NCBI GenBank assembly: GCA_030123565.1
Contig: CP126122.1
Coordinates: forward strand, 2,119,001-2,183,000
Reading direction: 5' to 3'
DNA from: Nitrospira sp.
GTDB taxonomy: Bacteria; Nitrospirota; Nitrospiria; Nitrospirales; Nitrospiraceae
Length of the DNA stretch: 64,000 nt
Shown here in pieces: positions 8,514 to 19,714 of this stretch (within the stretch, counting starts at the first letter, position 1; each line of letters opens with the position of its first letter). Under the pieces are notes generated by a model, which was not told the origin of the DNA, searched no databases, and saw only the letters and a list, made by a program, of their open reading frames with translations. Made by a program: the position numbers and the translations under genes.

Positions 8514-8615
8514 CGGTCGGTCCTTTCTCCGCGCAGGATCAACGGTCTCGCTTTGCCGGCGACATCGTGGGCCGGACGACGAACCAGGCCGGGGCTCCGA
8601 ACCGGCCGGCTCCGT

Positions 8616-9536
8616 TCACGGCCGCAGGACCCGTTTGTGCCCCGGCGCACAGGAGAGGTCCTTCACGACAAGGACCGGACAGGCCGACCGGCGCAATATT
8701 GCCTCGGCCACACTGCCCCTCATCACATGCGCAATCCCGCGTCGTCCGTGCGTCCCCATGACGATGAGGTCGGATCCCGATGCACGAACAAACTCCAGAA
8801 TGGAATCGGCCGGGATGCCGCCGCGAACCGCCGCCCGGACGGGGACACCAGCCGCCTGAATCGCGTTCACATAGGGTGTGAGCTGCGGGTCGATCCGTTC
8901 GTCGAGTCGTCCCTGTTTCCCCGCCTGCCGCAATGTACCATCATCGTCGTACAACGCAGGCTCCAAGACATGCAGGAGCGTCAAGGCTGCGCCGAAGTCC
9001 TTGGCCAGCTGAATTCCATGCTCAAGGGCATCCAACGAGCAATCCGAAAAATCGATCGGGACGACGATCTGCTTGAATGTGACCGGCGTCTGGTCCTGTC
9101 GCGCCTCTGAATCCTTCGGCGCCCTGATCGTCAACACGGGACAGGGGGCCATGGTGAGGACCCGCTCCGCGGTGCTCCCCAGCAGAATATGATCGAGGCC
9201 GGTCCTTCCATGGGTGCCCATCACGATCAGATCCGCGCGATACTCCATGGCGACTTCACAAATCTGTACGCTCGGAATGCCGGTCCGCTGATGACCGGTC
9301 ACGGAAACCGTCGGCGACCGAAGCCGCTGCACGGCGTCGGCCAATCGCCCATCCGTTTCCTCATGGTCCTGAACTGCGGCATAGACTCCCGGATAGAGTT
9401 CCAACACATGGACGACGTCGACCTTGGCGCCGTACGCCTTGCTGAGGAACGCCGCCTGCTTCTCTGCGTGATGGGCGCAGGGAGAAAAGTCGGTGGCAAA
9501 CAAGATCCTGGTGATCCACGCAGGTTGGGTTCTCAT
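8616..9536 (-). CDS. Universal stress protein, two tandem Usp domains
   Basis: 306 aa from the ATG at 9536, which has GGAGG 5 bases upstream; an ATG at 9548 overlaps that site and is less likely. Domain 1 (about 8-145) begins WITRILFATDFSPCAHHAEK and ends with the ATP-binding loop GTHGRTGLDHILLGSTAERV. Domain 2 (about 158-300) begins FKQIVVPIDFSDCSLDALEH and ends GTHGRRGIAHVMRGSVAEAI. Both G-x2-G-x9-G-(S/T) nucleotide loops are intact, so ATP binding is expected. Cytoplasmic, stress-related; it lies between the complex I operon and the GH15 gene. Confidence 0.93.
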   Translation of the reverse strand: MRTQPAWITRILFATDFSPCAHHAEKQAAFLSKAYGAKVDVVHVLELYPGVYAAVQDHEETDGRLADAVQRLRSPTVSVTGHQRTGIPSVQICEVAMEYRADLIVMGTHGRTGLDHILLGSTAERVLTMAPCPVLTIRAPKDSEARQDQTPVTFKQIVVPIDFSDCSLDALEHGIQLAKDFGAALTLLHVLEPALYDDDGTLRQAGKQGRLDERIDPQLTPYVNAIQAAGVPVRAAVRGGIPADSILEFVRASGSDLIVMGTHGRRGIAHVMRGSVAEAILRRSACPVLVVKDLSCAPGHKRVLRP

Positions 9537-9557
9537 GGTTGCCTCCATTCTGCCTGT

Positions 9558-9767
9558 TCAACCGAAAGGAACAGAAGCGGCGGAGGCGTCCATCGACAAT
9601 CCGTTTCGACTGCTCCCACTCCTATCCGCATCATCCCGGTCCCGCCATTCGCAGGCCCCATAGGCTCCCACATCGACCTCGTACAGGGCTTCGTGGCAAC
9701 GAGGGTCCAGGTATCGAGGAGTCATGCCGATCTGCACCGCGATTTCATCATCCCGTCGGCGGTTCAT
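9558..9767 (-). CDS. Small hypothetical protein downstream of nuoN
   Basis: A 69-codon frame begins MNRRRDDEIAVQIGMTPRYL four bases after the nuoN stop and ends just before the universal stress gene. No domain, no membrane segment and only a weak ribosome site (GGGATGAC). Placement suggests it could be read through from the nuo operon, but it may be chance. Confidence 0.3.
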   Translation of the reverse strand: MNRRRDDEIAVQIGMTPRYLDPRCHEALYEVDVGAYGACEWRDRDDADRSGSSRNGLSMDASAASVPFG

Positions 9768-9771
9768 AACG

Positions 9772-11223
9772 TCATCCCGTGAGGCCCCTCTCCATGGTTC
9801 GTACAAAACCGATCAGGGGCTCCGGGTAGAGGCCGAGCCAGAACAGCAGGCCGCTGAGCGCGGCCAGCACGAAACCGTCCAGGTACGAGGCAGACATGGC
9901 CGGAGCTTTCCACACTCGATCATCGCCGAGGCCGGTCTCGGTGAACATCGCGACGATCACGCGCAGGTAATAAAAGAGACCGATGACGCTATTGGCCACG
10001 AGAAGGATGAGCAGCAGCCACAATGAAGCATCGACTCCCGCCGCGATCACGTAAAATTTACCGAGGAAGCCTGCGGTCAGCGGGATTCCCGCGAGCGACA
10101 ACAGCATGATCGTGAAGACCGCGGCGATCCAGGGCCGCCGCCGGAACAGCGAACGGTAGTCTTCCATGCTATCGGCTTCGCCGCCCGGTCCGGACAGGAC
10201 CGCGACGACGCCGAATGCGCCTATGGTCGTGATGAAGTAGGCCGCCAGATAGACCGTAACGGCTTCCACCGCCAGAGGCCCGCCGGCCAACAATGCGACC
10301 AGCAGATACCCGAGGTGGGCGATCGAGGAATAGGCGAGCATGCGTTTGACGTTGTCCTGCAACAGCGCCAGCAGGTTGCCGACGAACATGGAGAGGGCGG
10401 CGATCCCGGCCAGCGTCCACCAGAGCGCCGCGGAGCGAAACGCGGCGATCTCCGTGAAGTAACGGAGGAGCAACGCGAACATCGCGCCCTTCGAGGCGGT
10501 CGCGACGAAGGCTGCCACAGGAGCAGGCGCGCCCTGGTACACATCGGGCGCCCACATGTGGAACGGCACCACGGCCAGTTTGAAACCCACCCCGGTCAGG
10601 ATCAGCACCAGGCCGACCAGGAACTGGACGGACAACTCCGCCTGCCGGCCCAGGTCCGACGCCATGGCGGCGAATCCCATCGCGCCCGATTGAAAGTACA
10701 GCAAAGCCATGCCGAACAGTAGAAATGCGGAAGAGGTTCCGGACAGGATCAGGTACTTAAGTCCTGCTTCAAGCGGCTGTCTGTCGGTCCGCACATAGGC
10801 GATCAAGACATAGAGTGACAGGCTGAGGAGCTCCAGGCCGAGAAAGAACGATGCGAGGTGCGTCGCGGCAGCCAAGGTGATCGCGCCGAGCGTCGCAAGC
10901 AGCAGCAGGACATAAAACTCCTCCTGCCTGCCCCCTCGCTTTTCCAAATAACCGTACGACAGGCCCGCGATCGCCAAACTCGCCGCCAGCATCAATCCGA
11001 TGTAGAAGATCGCATAGGCATCCACCATGAGCAGCGTTGTGACCTGTCGCGGAGCGACCTGGAATGCAACGGGAAGGGTCATCAACGCGACCGCCAACCC
11101 CGACGAGGTCACGCCTGCGGCAAGGCCGTGGGCGCGATGAAATGCCGCGAGCAGGAGGACGATCAGCGATGAGACGGCCGTCACCAGCAGCGGAAGAAGC
11201 GCCATGAAATCCGCAGAGGCCAT
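9772..11223 (-). CDS. nuoN: NADH-quinone oxidoreductase subunit N
   Basis: 483 aa, about 14 predicted membrane helices. An antiporter-like proton-channel subunit of complex I. The conserved half-channel signature is seen in VGFKLAVVPFHMWAPDVYQG (broken-helix Lys/His), followed by LQDNVKRMLAYSSIAHLGYL. The start at 11223 has AGGAGATAGG just upstream and begins four bases after nuoM ends. Last gene of the nuo operon. Role: proton translocation coupled to quinone reduction, or the reverse reaction. Confidence 0.97.
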   Translation of the reverse strand: MASADFMALLPLLVTAVSSLIVLLLAAFHRAHGLAAGVTSSGLAVALMTLPVAFQVAPRQVTTLLMVDAYAIFYIGLMLAASLAIAGLSYGYLEKRGGRQEEFYVLLLLATLGAITLAAATHLASFFLGLELLSLSLYVLIAYVRTDRQPLEAGLKYLILSGTSSAFLLFGMALLYFQSGAMGFAAMASDLGRQAELSVQFLVGLVLILTGVGFKLAVVPFHMWAPDVYQGAPAPVAAFVATASKGAMFALLLRYFTEIAAFRSAALWWTLAGIAALSMFVGNLLALLQDNVKRMLAYSSIAHLGYLLVALLAGGPLAVEAVTVYLAAYFITTIGAFGVVAVLSGPGGEADSMEDYRSLFRRRPWIAAVFTIMLLSLAGIPLTAGFLGKFYVIAAGVDASLWLLLILLVANSVIGLFYYLRVIVAMFTETGLGDDRVWKAPAMSASYLDGFVLAALSGLLFWLGLYPEPLIGFVRTMERGLTG

Positions 11224-11226
11224 GAC

Positions 11227-12723
11227 CTATCTCCTCACGACCATGGTGGCGTCGCCGAACCCATACAGAGTCTGCAGGGTTTGACCGGCGGTTTCGAGCA
11301 CCGGCTGAGGATACAATCCCAACCACACTTGCAAGACGATCATGGCGCCCAGCGGAACCAAGGAGCGAGACGGCAAATCATCGACCTTCCACTGTTCACG
11401 ACCCGGCCCGTAGAAGGTCTGCTGGACGAGCGCCAGCGAATAGACGGTCGCAGCCACGACCCCCAGCGACGCGAGCGCCGCCATCGGAATGCTGACCCAA
11501 TAGGTTCCCAGCATCACGAGAAATTCCCCCACGAAGTTTCCTAGGCCCGGCAGCCCGAGGGAGGCGACGGCGAAAAATAGGCCGATCGCCCCGAATCTCG
11601 GGATGGTCTCCCAGAGGCCCCCCATCCGGCGCATGTCGCGAGTATGCAACCGTTCCTGCAACGCCCCGACCAGGACGAACAGGGCCCCGGTTGTGATCCC
11701 ATGCGCGAGCATCTGCATGACCGCCCCCTGCAGCGCGAGAGCATTCCCCGCAAAGATGCCGAGGAGCACGAACCCCAAGTGACTGATGCTGCTGTAGGCC
11801 ACCAGGCGTTTGAGATCCGTCTGCGCGAATGCGAGGACTCCCCCATAGAGAATCCCGATCACCCCCAAGCCCATCGCGACAGGAGCGAAGGCCTGCGCTG
11901 CCTCGGGAAACAACGGCACGGTGAATCGCAGGAGGCCGTAGGCCCCGGTCTTCAGCAGGAGTCCGGCCAGGATGACACTGCCGGCCGTCGGGGCTTCGGT
12001 ATGGGCATCCGGGAGCCAGGTGTGAAAGGGCACGACAGGAAGTTTCACGGCGAAGGCCGCGAAAAACCCCAGCATGAGCCACATCGCCGCGGCCGGATCC
12101 ATGGCGGTGCCCAACAGGGCCCGGTAGTCGAACGTGAGCAGACCGGTCCGCCGATAATGGATGGCGGTCAATCCGATGATCGCGATCAGCATTAACAGGC
12201 TGCCGGCCTGGGTAAAGAGGAAGAATTTGACTGCGGCGTAGACCCGGTTCTCATGCCCCCAGATGCTGATCAGGAAATACATGGGCACTAACATCACTTC
12301 CCAGAAGACAAAGAAGAGGAACAGGTCCATGGCGAGAAAGACCCCGACCACCCCTGCCAACACCCACAGAAGATTAAAGTGGAAGAATCCCACACGTGAC
12401 GTGATCTCCGTCCAGGACGCAGCCACGGATACGAGGCCGAGGAAGAGTGTGAGCAGGACCAGCAGCAGGCTCAGCCCGTCCATCGCAAGGTGTAGGCTGA
12501 TGCCGAACCGAGGTATCCATTGAGCGGACAGTTCGGCCATCCAGGGCGCTCCTGCATTACCTACTTGATCGCCGCGCGCGCCCCAGAGGGTCAGTCCCAG
12601 GATGAGGTCGATCGCCAACGCAGCAAGGGCGATCCGGCGCGGCCACTGCCGGTCCCGACGTTCGAGGGCCCAGGCCAAAACCCCGGCAACCAGCAGGATG
12701 ATGATCAGCCATGCTAGGATCAT
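11227..12723 (-). CDS. nuoM: NADH-quinone oxidoreductase subunit M
   Basis: 498 aa from the ATG at 12723, which overlaps the nuoL stop as ATGA; the open frame extends further 5' but that part is nuoL out of frame. The antiporter-like helices include the conserved Glu in FFVFWEVMLVPMYFLISIWG, the Lys/His channel in AFAVKLPVVPFHTWLPDAHT and QTDLKRLVAYSSISHLG. Full length for NuoM. Membrane arm proton channel. Confidence 0.97.
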   Translation of the reverse strand: MILAWLIIILLVAGVLAWALERRDRQWPRRIALAALAIDLILGLTLWGARGDQVGNAGAPWMAELSAQWIPRFGISLHLAMDGLSLLLVLLTLFLGLVSVAASWTEITSRVGFFHFNLLWVLAGVVGVFLAMDLFLFFVFWEVMLVPMYFLISIWGHENRVYAAVKFFLFTQAGSLLMLIAIIGLTAIHYRRTGLLTFDYRALLGTAMDPAAAMWLMLGFFAAFAVKLPVVPFHTWLPDAHTEAPTAGSVILAGLLLKTGAYGLLRFTVPLFPEAAQAFAPVAMGLGVIGILYGGVLAFAQTDLKRLVAYSSISHLGFVLLGIFAGNALALQGAVMQMLAHGITTGALFVLVGALQERLHTRDMRRMGGLWETIPRFGAIGLFFAVASLGLPGLGNFVGEFLVMLGTYWVSIPMAALASLGVVAATVYSLALVQQTFYGPGREQWKVDDLPSRSLVPLGAMIVLQVWLGLYPQPVLETAGQTLQTLYGFGDATMVVRR

Positions 12724-14612
12724 GAGAATACCACGATGGCGATCATCGCGATCGATCCGGTCGCGAGTACGGCTGCATACCAACGGACCTGTCCGGTCTG
12801 TGTGCGGTGGAGCGCGCCATAGAGCAGCCGGCAGAACCAAGCCACGTATTGATAGACCTGGTCGATCAGATCGTCTTGGTTGACTCTGGCCGCCCACAGA
12901 AATGGGCGAACGAACAGCCTGTCGTACAGGCGATCAAACCCCCACCCCTCGAACCAGAATCGAGACAGGGCTCCACCCCAGCCGGTCCCTGCGATGGCCG
13001 TCGCGATGCCTGGGCGCAGGAGGAACAGCAGGTAGGCGATCGAGATGCCGAGCAGGGACACAGCCATCGTGAACAGCAGGAGCGCGACGTGCGTTCCGGT
13101 GGAGAGGGTTTCGTATTCCGTCACCGGTTGCACGGTGCGCAGCAATGCATTGAAGAGATGCACGTTTCCCAACAGCTTCGGCAGCTCGACAAAGCCGGCG
13201 ACAAGCGAGAGCCCGGCAAGCACGATCAGGGGCAGGGTCACCACCGGACCAGGTCGCGAGCCGACCGCGGTCCGTCGCTCACCGAAAAAGACCACGAAGA
13301 CCAGGCGAAAGCTGTAGACCGCCGTGAGCAAGGCCCCGACCATGCCGGCGGCCCACAACCAAGACCCGCCCAGCGGGGAAGCCCAGACCTCCAGCAGGAT
13401 TCCATCCTTGCTGTAAAAACCCGCGGTGATCAGCGGCAATCCGGCCAGCGAAGCGGCTCCGATCACAAACGTCCAGAAACAGACCGGGAGTTCCGTTCTC
13501 AAACCTCCCATCGCATAGATGTCGTGCTCCTCATGGAGGCTGAGGATCACGGCGCCGGCCGAGAGGAACAACAACGCCTTGAAGAAGGCATGGGTCATAA
13601 AGTGAAACATCGCCCCGGACCAGGCTCCCACCCCGAGGGCCAGAAACATGTATCCGATCTGGCTGATCGTGGAATAGGCCAACACGCGTTTGATATCGCG
13701 TTGGACCAGGGCGCTGCAGGCAGCCGACAGCAGCGTGAGGGCGCCGACGACGGCGACCGCGGTTTGAACGGAGGGGGCCAGGTTGTAGAGCCCCTGCATG
13801 CGCGCGATCAGGTAGACCCCCGCCGTCACCATGGTGGCGGCGTGGATGAGGGCGCTCACGGGAGTCGGGCCGGCCATGGCATCGGGAAGCCAGACCTGGA
13901 GGGGAAGCTGAGCGGACTTCCCGACTGCCCCGCCGAGCAGCAACGCCGCCGCGGCGATCGCGAACCCCGACCCGACGGACCATTGGGAAGCGGCGCGCTC
14001 CAGGAGGTCGTGAATGTTCAACGTATTCAACTGGGCGAACAGGAGGAAGAGCCCGACCGCCAGCGCCGCATCCCCCAGGCGCGTCACGATGAAGGCCTTC
14101 TGGGCCGCCTGTCCGTTCGCCGGCTCGCGGTACCAGAACCCGATTAGGAGATAACTGCAGAGCCCGACCCCCTCCCAGCCGAGGTAGAGCAGCAGCAGAT
14201 TATCTGCCAGCACGAGCGTCAACATCGAGGCGACGAACAGGTTCATGTAAGAGAAGAAGCGGCGGTAGCCTTCGTCGTCTATCATGAACTCGGTGGAATA
14301 CACATGAATGAGCAGGCTCACGACCGTGATGACCAGCATCATCACGAGTGAAAGGGCGTCCAGACGGAAACCGACGGCCGGCGCGAAGCCGGAGACGCCC
14401 ATCCAGATCCACAGCGTCTGGCTGTAGGCGGGATCGGAATGGACCGACCGAAGGAACCAGACCCCGACGAGTCCCGCCGTGACCATCGAACCGGCGACGG
14501 AGCCGACTCCGACCAGCGCCAGGAGCCTGCGAGAGCACCAGCCTCCTGCGACGGCCAAGAGGGCCGATCCGAAGAGCGGGAGCGCGGGCACCAGCCAGAG
14601 CAGTTCGAGCAT
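12720..14612 (-). CDS. nuoL: NADH-quinone oxidoreductase subunit L
   Basis: 630 aa from the ATG at 14612 (MLELLWLVPALPLFGSALL), one base after the nuoK stop. Key features: the channel motif KSAQLPLQVWLPDAMAGPTP, the broken helix SALIHAATMVTAGVYLIARM, and VQRDIKRVLAYSTISQIGYM. Near the C-terminus WFEGWGFDRLYDRLFVRP starts the lateral-helix region. The stop overlaps nuoM by 4 bases. Distal proton channel of the membrane arm. Confidence 0.97.
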   Translation of the reverse strand: MLELLWLVPALPLFGSALLAVAGGWCSRRLLALVGVGSVAGSMVTAGLVGVWFLRSVHSDPAYSQTLWIWMGVSGFAPAVGFRLDALSLVMMLVITVVSLLIHVYSTEFMIDDEGYRRFFSYMNLFVASMLTLVLADNLLLLYLGWEGVGLCSYLLIGFWYREPANGQAAQKAFIVTRLGDAALAVGLFLLFAQLNTLNIHDLLERAASQWSVGSGFAIAAAALLLGGAVGKSAQLPLQVWLPDAMAGPTPVSALIHAATMVTAGVYLIARMQGLYNLAPSVQTAVAVVGALTLLSAACSALVQRDIKRVLAYSTISQIGYMFLALGVGAWSGAMFHFMTHAFFKALLFLSAGAVILSLHEEHDIYAMGGLRTELPVCFWTFVIGAASLAGLPLITAGFYSKDGILLEVWASPLGGSWLWAAGMVGALLTAVYSFRLVFVVFFGERRTAVGSRPGPVVTLPLIVLAGLSLVAGFVELPKLLGNVHLFNALLRTVQPVTEYETLSTGTHVALLLFTMAVSLLGISIAYLLFLLRPGIATAIAGTGWGGALSRFWFEGWGFDRLYDRLFVRPFLWAARVNQDDLIDQVYQYVAWFCRLLYGALHRTQTGQVRWYAAVLATGSIAMIAIVVFS

Positions 14613-14613
14613 C

Positions 14614-14931
14614 CTAGCCCCACATCCTGCAAGCCGCATCGGCGTCGAGTTGGTTGAACTCACGATAAAACCGCAACACGAGCGCCAATCCTATGGAGAC
14701 CTCCGCCGCCGCCAGCGCGAGGATGAACAGGAACATGACTTGCCCGTCGGCCTGCCCCCAACGGGCGCCGGCCACGACGAAGGCCAGCCCTGCGGCATTC
14801 AGCATGATCTCGACCGCCATCAGCATGAAGATGATATTGCGGCGCACGAGCAGCCCGATTAATCCGAGTCCGAACAACAGCCCGGCCAGCAGTAACCCCT
14901 GCATCAAGGGAAGCGAAGCAGTCGTGGTCAC
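14614..14931 (-). CDS. nuoK: NADH-quinone oxidoreductase subunit K
   Basis: 105 aa from a GTG at 14931 that overlaps the nuoJ stop (GTGA), giving the family's normal length; the longer frame upstream is nuoJ out of frame. Three membrane helices: [40 protein letters not shown] (with the conserved membrane Glu) and the last with [18 protein letters not shown] (second Glu). Membrane arm, links the quinone site to the antiporter-like subunits. Confidence 0.96.
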   Translation of the reverse strand: MTTTASLPLMQGLLLAGLLFGLGLIGLLVRRNIIFMLMAVEIMLNAAGLAFVVAGARWGQADGQVMFLFILALAAAEVSIGLALVLRFYREFNQLDADAACRMWG

Positions 14932-15440
14932 GTGGAAGCCTCCGCTTTCGTGAGGCGGCGACCCAAGTGGTACGCGCCTATCAAGCCCGGCAGCAGGAGC
15001 ATGGAGGCCAACTCGACGCCGATCAGATAGGGCCCCAACAGCACCAGGCTCACCTGTTTCGGATCGACTGGGACGATGGTCTGGATGTGTTGCACCGTCC
15101 CGGAACCGAACAGATAGACCAGCTCCCCGAGCAGGATGATCGCCAAAACCGATGGACCGGTCCATATACCGGGCTGCAGCCAACGCCGTTCCTGTTCCAC
15201 CGTCGAAGGCCCCTGGTTCAACATCATCACCACGAACAGAAACAGCACCATGATGGCGCCGGCATAGATAATGACCTCCAGCGCCGCGACGAACGGGGCC
15301 CCGAGGAGGAAGAAGATCAGCGCGACGGCCAGCAGCGACACGATCAAGTAGAGCAGTGCGTGCACCGCGTTGAGTCTGGTGATGACCATGCCGGTCGAGG
15401 CCACCCCGACCAGCGCCGCGATGTAAAACAAGGCCTCCAT
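14928..15440 (-). CDS. nuoJ: NADH-quinone oxidoreductase subunit J
   Basis: 170 aa with five predicted helices. The conserved motif [20 protein letters not shown] forms the pi-bulge helix of the membrane arm. The start [20 protein letters not shown] at 15440 has GGAGGGGAG immediately upstream. Its stop overlaps the nuoK GTG start, so the two are translationally coupled. Confidence 0.96.
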   Translation of the reverse strand: MEALFYIAALVGVASTGMVITRLNAVHALLYLIVSLLAVALIFFLLGAPFVAALEVIIYAGAIMVLFLFVVMMLNQGPSTVEQERRWLQPGIWTGPSVLAIILLGELVYLFGSGTVQHIQTIVPVDPKQVSLVLLGPYLIGVELASMLLLPGLIGAYHLGRRLTKAEAST

Positions 15441-15483
15441 CTCCCCTCCTTCCGGCTGTGCCCTGCCGTCCTCAGCGCCGGCA

Positions 15484-15999
15484 TCAAGGCATCAAGCTTC
15501 GTATATCCACCGGCGCAGCTTCGCGTTCCGCCTCCCCCTTATCCTTCCCACCGATGCGGACCCCGGCCACGCGGTAAAAGTTGTAGCCTGGATACTTGCC
15601 TGTCCCGTCGATCATCAAATCTTCCTTCTCATACACCAGGTTCCGCCGCTCATACTCGCTCATCTCGAAGTCGGTGGTGAGCTGAATGGCATAGGTGGGG
15701 CAAGCCTCTTCGCAGTAGCCGCAGAAGATACACCGCGAAAAGTTGATGCGGAACCATTCCGGGTACCGCCGCCCGGATTCGTCTTCCGTCGCCTGCAGCG
15801 CGATGCAGTCCACCGGGCAGGCCACCGCACAGAGGTAACAGCCGACACAGCGCTCCAGGCCGTCGGGATCGCGGGAGAGAATGATCCGTCCCCGCCACCG
15901 GGGAGGCAGGTAGGGTCGCTCCTCCGGATATTGCACCGTCACCCGGCGCCTGAAGGCGTGCAGAAAGACGAGCCAGATCCCTCTCAGCATGTTCCACAT
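15484..15999 (-). CDS. nuoI: NADH-quinone oxidoreductase subunit I
   Basis: 171 aa, two [4Fe-4S] clusters (N6a, N6b) bound by [15 protein letters not shown] and [15 protein letters not shown], both with all Cys present. The N-terminal amphipathic helix [20 protein letters not shown] contacts the membrane arm. Forms the electron wire between NuoG and NuoB. Lies 15 bp after nuoH and 43 bp before nuoJ. Confidence 0.97.
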   Translation of the reverse strand: MWNMLRGIWLVFLHAFRRRVTVQYPEERPYLPPRWRGRIILSRDPDGLERCVGCYLCAVACPVDCIALQATEDESGRRYPEWFRINFSRCIFCGYCEEACPTYAIQLTTDFEMSEYERRNLVYEKEDLMIDGTGKYPGYNFYRVAGVRIGGKDKGEAEREAAPVDIRSLMP

Positions 16000-16014
16000 A
16001 GGTGCTCCGGACCG

Positions 16015-16977
16015 TTACGTAGCCGTCCGATGCGACAGCACCAGGGCGCCGGTGATGATCAGGTTGAGCAGCGCCAACGGCAACATGACTTTCCATCCGA
16101 ACGCCATCAATTGATCGAACCGCAGCCGAGGCAAGGTCGCCCGGACAAGGATGAACAGCGCGATGAACAACGAGGTCTTGATGAAGAACCACAGGGCCGG
16201 CGGCAGCCAGGGACCTTGCCAGCCTCCGAAAAACAGTACGACGATCAGCGCCGAAATGAGGAGGATGCCGAGATATTCCCCCACGAAGAACATCCCGAAC
16301 TTCATCCCAGAATACTCGGTATGGTAACCGGCCACCAGTTCTGCCTCGGCTTCCGGGATGTCGAAGGGGACCCGCTTGGTCTCGGCAAAGCCGGCGACCA
16401 TGAAGATCACGAACCCCGGCAACTGAGGAATGCAGAACCACAACCCTTGCTGCGCCTGGACGATCTCGCGAAGGTTGAACGACCCGGCCAGCATCACGAC
16501 GCCCATGACGGACAGCCCCATGAAGACTTCATAACTCAGCATTTGGGCGGAGGCCCGCAGCCCTCCGAGCAAGGCATATTTATTGTTGGACGCCCACCCG
16601 GCCAACACCGCGCTGTAGGCCGTCAGGGACGACATGGCGAGGATGAACAACAGCCCGATGTTCAGGTCCGCCACGACGAACGACGGCGTGAAGGGCAGGA
16701 CCACGAACGACATCAGGATCGTCACCATGATGACGGCCGGCGCAAGGACGAACAGGGTCCTGTCGGCAAACGCCGGCACCCAATCTTCTTTCATGAAGAT
16801 CTTGATCATGTCCGCCACGACCTGGAGCAGGCCGAACCGGCCGACCCGATTCGGACCGTACCGGTCCTGCCAGAGTCCCAGGAGCCGCCGTTCTACCCAA
16901 ATCAACAGGGCGGCGAAGGTCAGCAGGACCGTCAGCAAGGCAACGATGCGGGCGGCTGTGACAAGCACCTCATCCAT
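16015..16977 (-). CDS. nuoH: NADH-quinone oxidoreductase subunit H
   Basis: 320 aa from the ATG at 16977 ([19 protein letters not shown]), the normal length; the open frame continues 5' into nuoG out of frame. It has eight helices, with [19 protein letters not shown] after helix 1 and the E-rich quinone-channel loop [20 protein letters not shown], then the [13 protein letters not shown] motif. Builds the quinone entry chamber. Four bases after the nuoG stop. Confidence 0.97.
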   Translation of the reverse strand: MDEVLVTAARIVALLTVLLTFAALLIWVERRLLGLWQDRYGPNRVGRFGLLQVVADMIKIFMKEDWVPAFADRTLFVLAPAVIMVTILMSFVVLPFTPSFVVADLNIGLLFILAMSSLTAYSAVLAGWASNNKYALLGGLRASAQMLSYEVFMGLSVMGVVMLAGSFNLREIVQAQQGLWFCIPQLPGFVIFMVAGFAETKRVPFDIPEAEAELVAGYHTEYSGMKFGMFFVGEYLGILLISALIVVLFFGGWQGPWLPPALWFFIKTSLFIALFILVRATLPRLRFDQLMAFGWKVMLPLALLNLIITGALVLSHRTAT

Positions 16978-16981
16978 GTCG

Positions 16982-19714
16982 TCACACAGCGGTAAGCGGA
17001 CTCCATTGGGGCAGCAACGTCGCGGACCACTCGCTGACCATTGTGAGGCCGGCGGTCCCTTGAGGCACAGCAGAAGCGATCGCGACATGCACCGCTGCAG
17101 GCCGTCCATCAAGGATGACTTCGACGTAACCACCTGCCTGCAGGTTCAGCCTGCGCGCATCATCCGGATGCAGCGCCAGCGAAACGTCCGGAATGCGCTG
17201 GGCCAGGGCCGGAGCGACCGCGCTCAGTTCCTCGCTCCCGAAGATGTGCCAGAGCGGCAGAATCAACCAGGCCCCCTCGCGCCGCTGAAACGGCTTCGGA
17301 ATGTCCTTGAAATACCGAAGCTCCGACCGGTCCGCCGGTTCAAGCAGCCGGATGCCGGGATTCTCCTCGCGCAGGGGCCCTCCCACCTCTGATTGAAATT
17401 TGTTCAGCGATTGAACCGAATTCCATCCCGGCGCCCAGTAATGGGGCAGCAGCGGCGAGGGCGGCTGCCCGGGATACCCTTCCATGGAAAAGGCCAGCGG
17501 CGAATCCGGATCATCCGGCGGCGCCGGTTCATGCATCGCATCCTGCAACATGGGAAGGGGCCGGAGGGCGGTGCGCCCGCTGGCCCGAAAGGTCTGACGG
17601 GGAATTTTCTGCCCGACCAGCCGAAACTCCGCCGGGGGCGCCACCTCGGTGAGCCGGCGAAACAGCGGCAACTGCTCGGACATGGCGCGGACGACATCAT
17701 CCAATTCCTTCCAGCCCGCCATCCCCTCCACATCGGAGCGGCGCGACGCTGCGGCCAGATCCCTGATCCAGCGCCAACTTTCCCGACCGTCCCCGTCCGG
17801 CACAAAGACCTGATAGAAGCGCTGCGCGCGCCCCTCGTTGTTCACCAAGGTCCCGTCGGTTTCGGCGAAGGTACCGGTCGGGAGCAGCACGTCGGCCTTC
17901 GCAGCCGTCGCCTGGTCCAGATGATCCAGCACGATGACCTGTTTGCCGCAACCAAGGAAAGCATCCACCGCCGCCGGATCGGCCCGGCGGTAGAGATCGT
18001 TTTCCAGGATGACGACGGCCTGCACCGCCCTCTCCCCCACCGTCTCGAAGGCCTCCTCGAGAGCCTTGCCTCCCATGAGCGCCAGCCCCGCACTGTTGCA
18101 TTCCGGCAGGCTATAGCAGAGCTGCGGGGTGCGGCCCTTCCGCTTGAGCGCCCAGGCCACCTGTGCCGCGGCCTGGATGACCGATTCGCTTCTGCATCCG
18201 GTCCCGGAGATAATCATCGGTCGCTCGGCAGTTTGAAGCGCGTCGGCGATCCGCCGGGCCGATTCCAGGACCGCCGGTGAGAGGGCCGGCACCGCCGGCG
18301 CCTCCTGGTCCACCTGCTGCGCGATTGCGAAGCCGAGTCGAGCCAGATCGTCCGGCGCGGCATAGTAGGTCTCTGTGGCCACATCCGCCGGTTCGCTGCC
18401 GTTGCCGGGGAGCGCGATGAACAACGGCCCCTGTCTGGTCTGCGTCACATTTCGAACCGCCGCATCGTCCCAGCGCGGAATCTTCAGCCTGTCCGTCTGT
18501 TGCATCGGCTGTTGGCGTAGGGCCTGGCGGACCGCCAGTTCCAGTCTGGGCGCGGTATTGATCAGGTCCTCGCCCAGGATCAAGACGGCGTCGGCCTGTT
18601 CCACGTCTGCGATCGAGGCAGGCCCGACGGGCCCCTGCCGCAAAATCTCCAGGACCGATTCCGCCAATCGAGCGTCAAGCGCTGCGACGCCAGTATGGAA
18701 CCGACCGGGCCCGACCAGGGTGCGAAGCGCGAAGTTGGCTTCGAGTGAGGCGCGCGGGGACCCGATTCCGATCACGGCATCGGAAGCGGCGAGCAGCGGA
18801 GCCAGCCGTTGCATCACCAGACCCGTCTCAACCGGCGCGAGCGGGGTGCCTGTCCGGTCGCGTGCGAGCAGGCGACGGAGGCGCCGGTCGCTGTTGACGA
18901 CTTCGTAACCGAACCGTCCCCGATCACAGAGAAAATACCCGTTCACGCAGCTGTTGAAACGATTCATGATGCGGCGAAGCAGGGCGCGCCGCTCGCCGGC
19001 AATCGTATTGCAGCCCAGGCTGCAATGCACGCAGAGGGACGGCGCCGTCTGCAGATCCCACTTGCGGACATAGTGGCGCATCAACGTCTTGTCGTCGAAG
19101 ACCCCGGTCGGACAAATTTCGATGAGATTCCCGCTGAACCGGTTCTCCAGCACGCCGTCTTCGTGGCGGCCGAAGTAGACGTGATTGCGGGAGGCGAACG
19201 CATTGAAATCCCGCCCCCCCGCATAGTCCCGGTAAAACCGCACACAGCGGTAACACTGGATGCAGCGATTCATCTCATGGGTGATGAAGGGCCCTAGGTC
19301 TTGATTGCGGAACGTGCGTTTCGTGAAGGGATACCGGCGATAGGCATGGCCGGTCATGACCGTCATGTCCTGGAGGTGGCATTCGCCGCCCTCATCACAC
19401 ACCGGACAGTCGTGGGGATGGTTCGCCATCAGCCATTCGATCACGCCGGTGCGGAATTCCTTGGCCTCCTGGTCCTCGATGGAAATACTGGTGCCGTCCG
19501 CCGCCGGGGTCATGCAGGCCATGACCAGACGACCTTGCCGATCATGCTCGTCCTTGAACTGTTTGACGGCACATTGCCGGCAGGCTCCGACCGACCCCAG
19601 GGCCGGATGCCAGCAGAAGTAGGGAAGGTTGAAGCCCAGCGACAGGCAGGTCTGCAACAGGTTGTGTTGCGGGTCGGCGTCGTAGGGCCAGCCGTCGATC
19701 AGGATCCTGCTCAT
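16982..19714 (-). CDS. nuoG: NADH-quinone oxidoreductase subunit G
   Basis: 910 aa. N-terminal [2Fe-2S] ligands C34, C45, C48 and C67 ([15 protein letters not shown], then MACMTP). N5 ligands are H99-x3-C103-x2-C106-x5-C112. The N4-type cluster is [10 protein letters not shown] with EICPTGVF. An additional [10 protein letters not shown] plus [10 protein letters not shown] supplies four Cys for an N7-type cluster, found in only some bacteria. A molybdopterin-oxidoreductase-like domain fills the rest. The start overlaps the nuoF stop by 4 bases. Confidence 0.97.
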   Translation of the reverse strand: MSRILIDGWPYDADPQHNLLQTCLSLGFNLPYFCWHPALGSVGACRQCAVKQFKDEHDRQGRLVMACMTPAADGTSISIEDQEAKEFRTGVIEWLMANHPHDCPVCDEGGECHLQDMTVMTGHAYRRYPFTKRTFRNQDLGPFITHEMNRCIQCYRCVRFYRDYAGGRDFNAFASRNHVYFGRHEDGVLENRFSGNLIEICPTGVFDDKTLMRHYVRKWDLQTAPSLCVHCSLGCNTIAGERRALLRRIMNRFNSCVNGYFLCDRGRFGYEVVNSDRRLRRLLARDRTGTPLAPVETGLVMQRLAPLLAASDAVIGIGSPRASLEANFALRTLVGPGRFHTGVAALDARLAESVLEILRQGPVGPASIADVEQADAVLILGEDLINTAPRLELAVRQALRQQPMQQTDRLKIPRWDDAAVRNVTQTRQGPLFIALPGNGSEPADVATETYYAAPDDLARLGFAIAQQVDQEAPAVPALSPAVLESARRIADALQTAERPMIISGTGCRSESVIQAAAQVAWALKRKGRTPQLCYSLPECNSAGLALMGGKALEEAFETVGERAVQAVVILENDLYRRADPAAVDAFLGCGKQVIVLDHLDQATAAKADVLLPTGTFAETDGTLVNNEGRAQRFYQVFVPDGDGRESWRWIRDLAAASRRSDVEGMAGWKELDDVVRAMSEQLPLFRRLTEVAPPAEFRLVGQKIPRQTFRASGRTALRPLPMLQDAMHEPAPPDDPDSPLAFSMEGYPGQPPSPLLPHYWAPGWNSVQSLNKFQSEVGGPLREENPGIRLLEPADRSELRYFKDIPKPFQRREGAWLILPLWHIFGSEELSAVAPALAQRIPDVSLALHPDDARRLNLQAGGYVEVILDGRPAAVHVAIASAVPQGTAGLTMVSEWSATLLPQWSPLTAV

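Noticed and set aside
12807-14147. Plus-strand open frame of about 450 codons
   Set aside because: Antisense shadow of nuoL with Gln/Arg/Gly-rich text and no fold.
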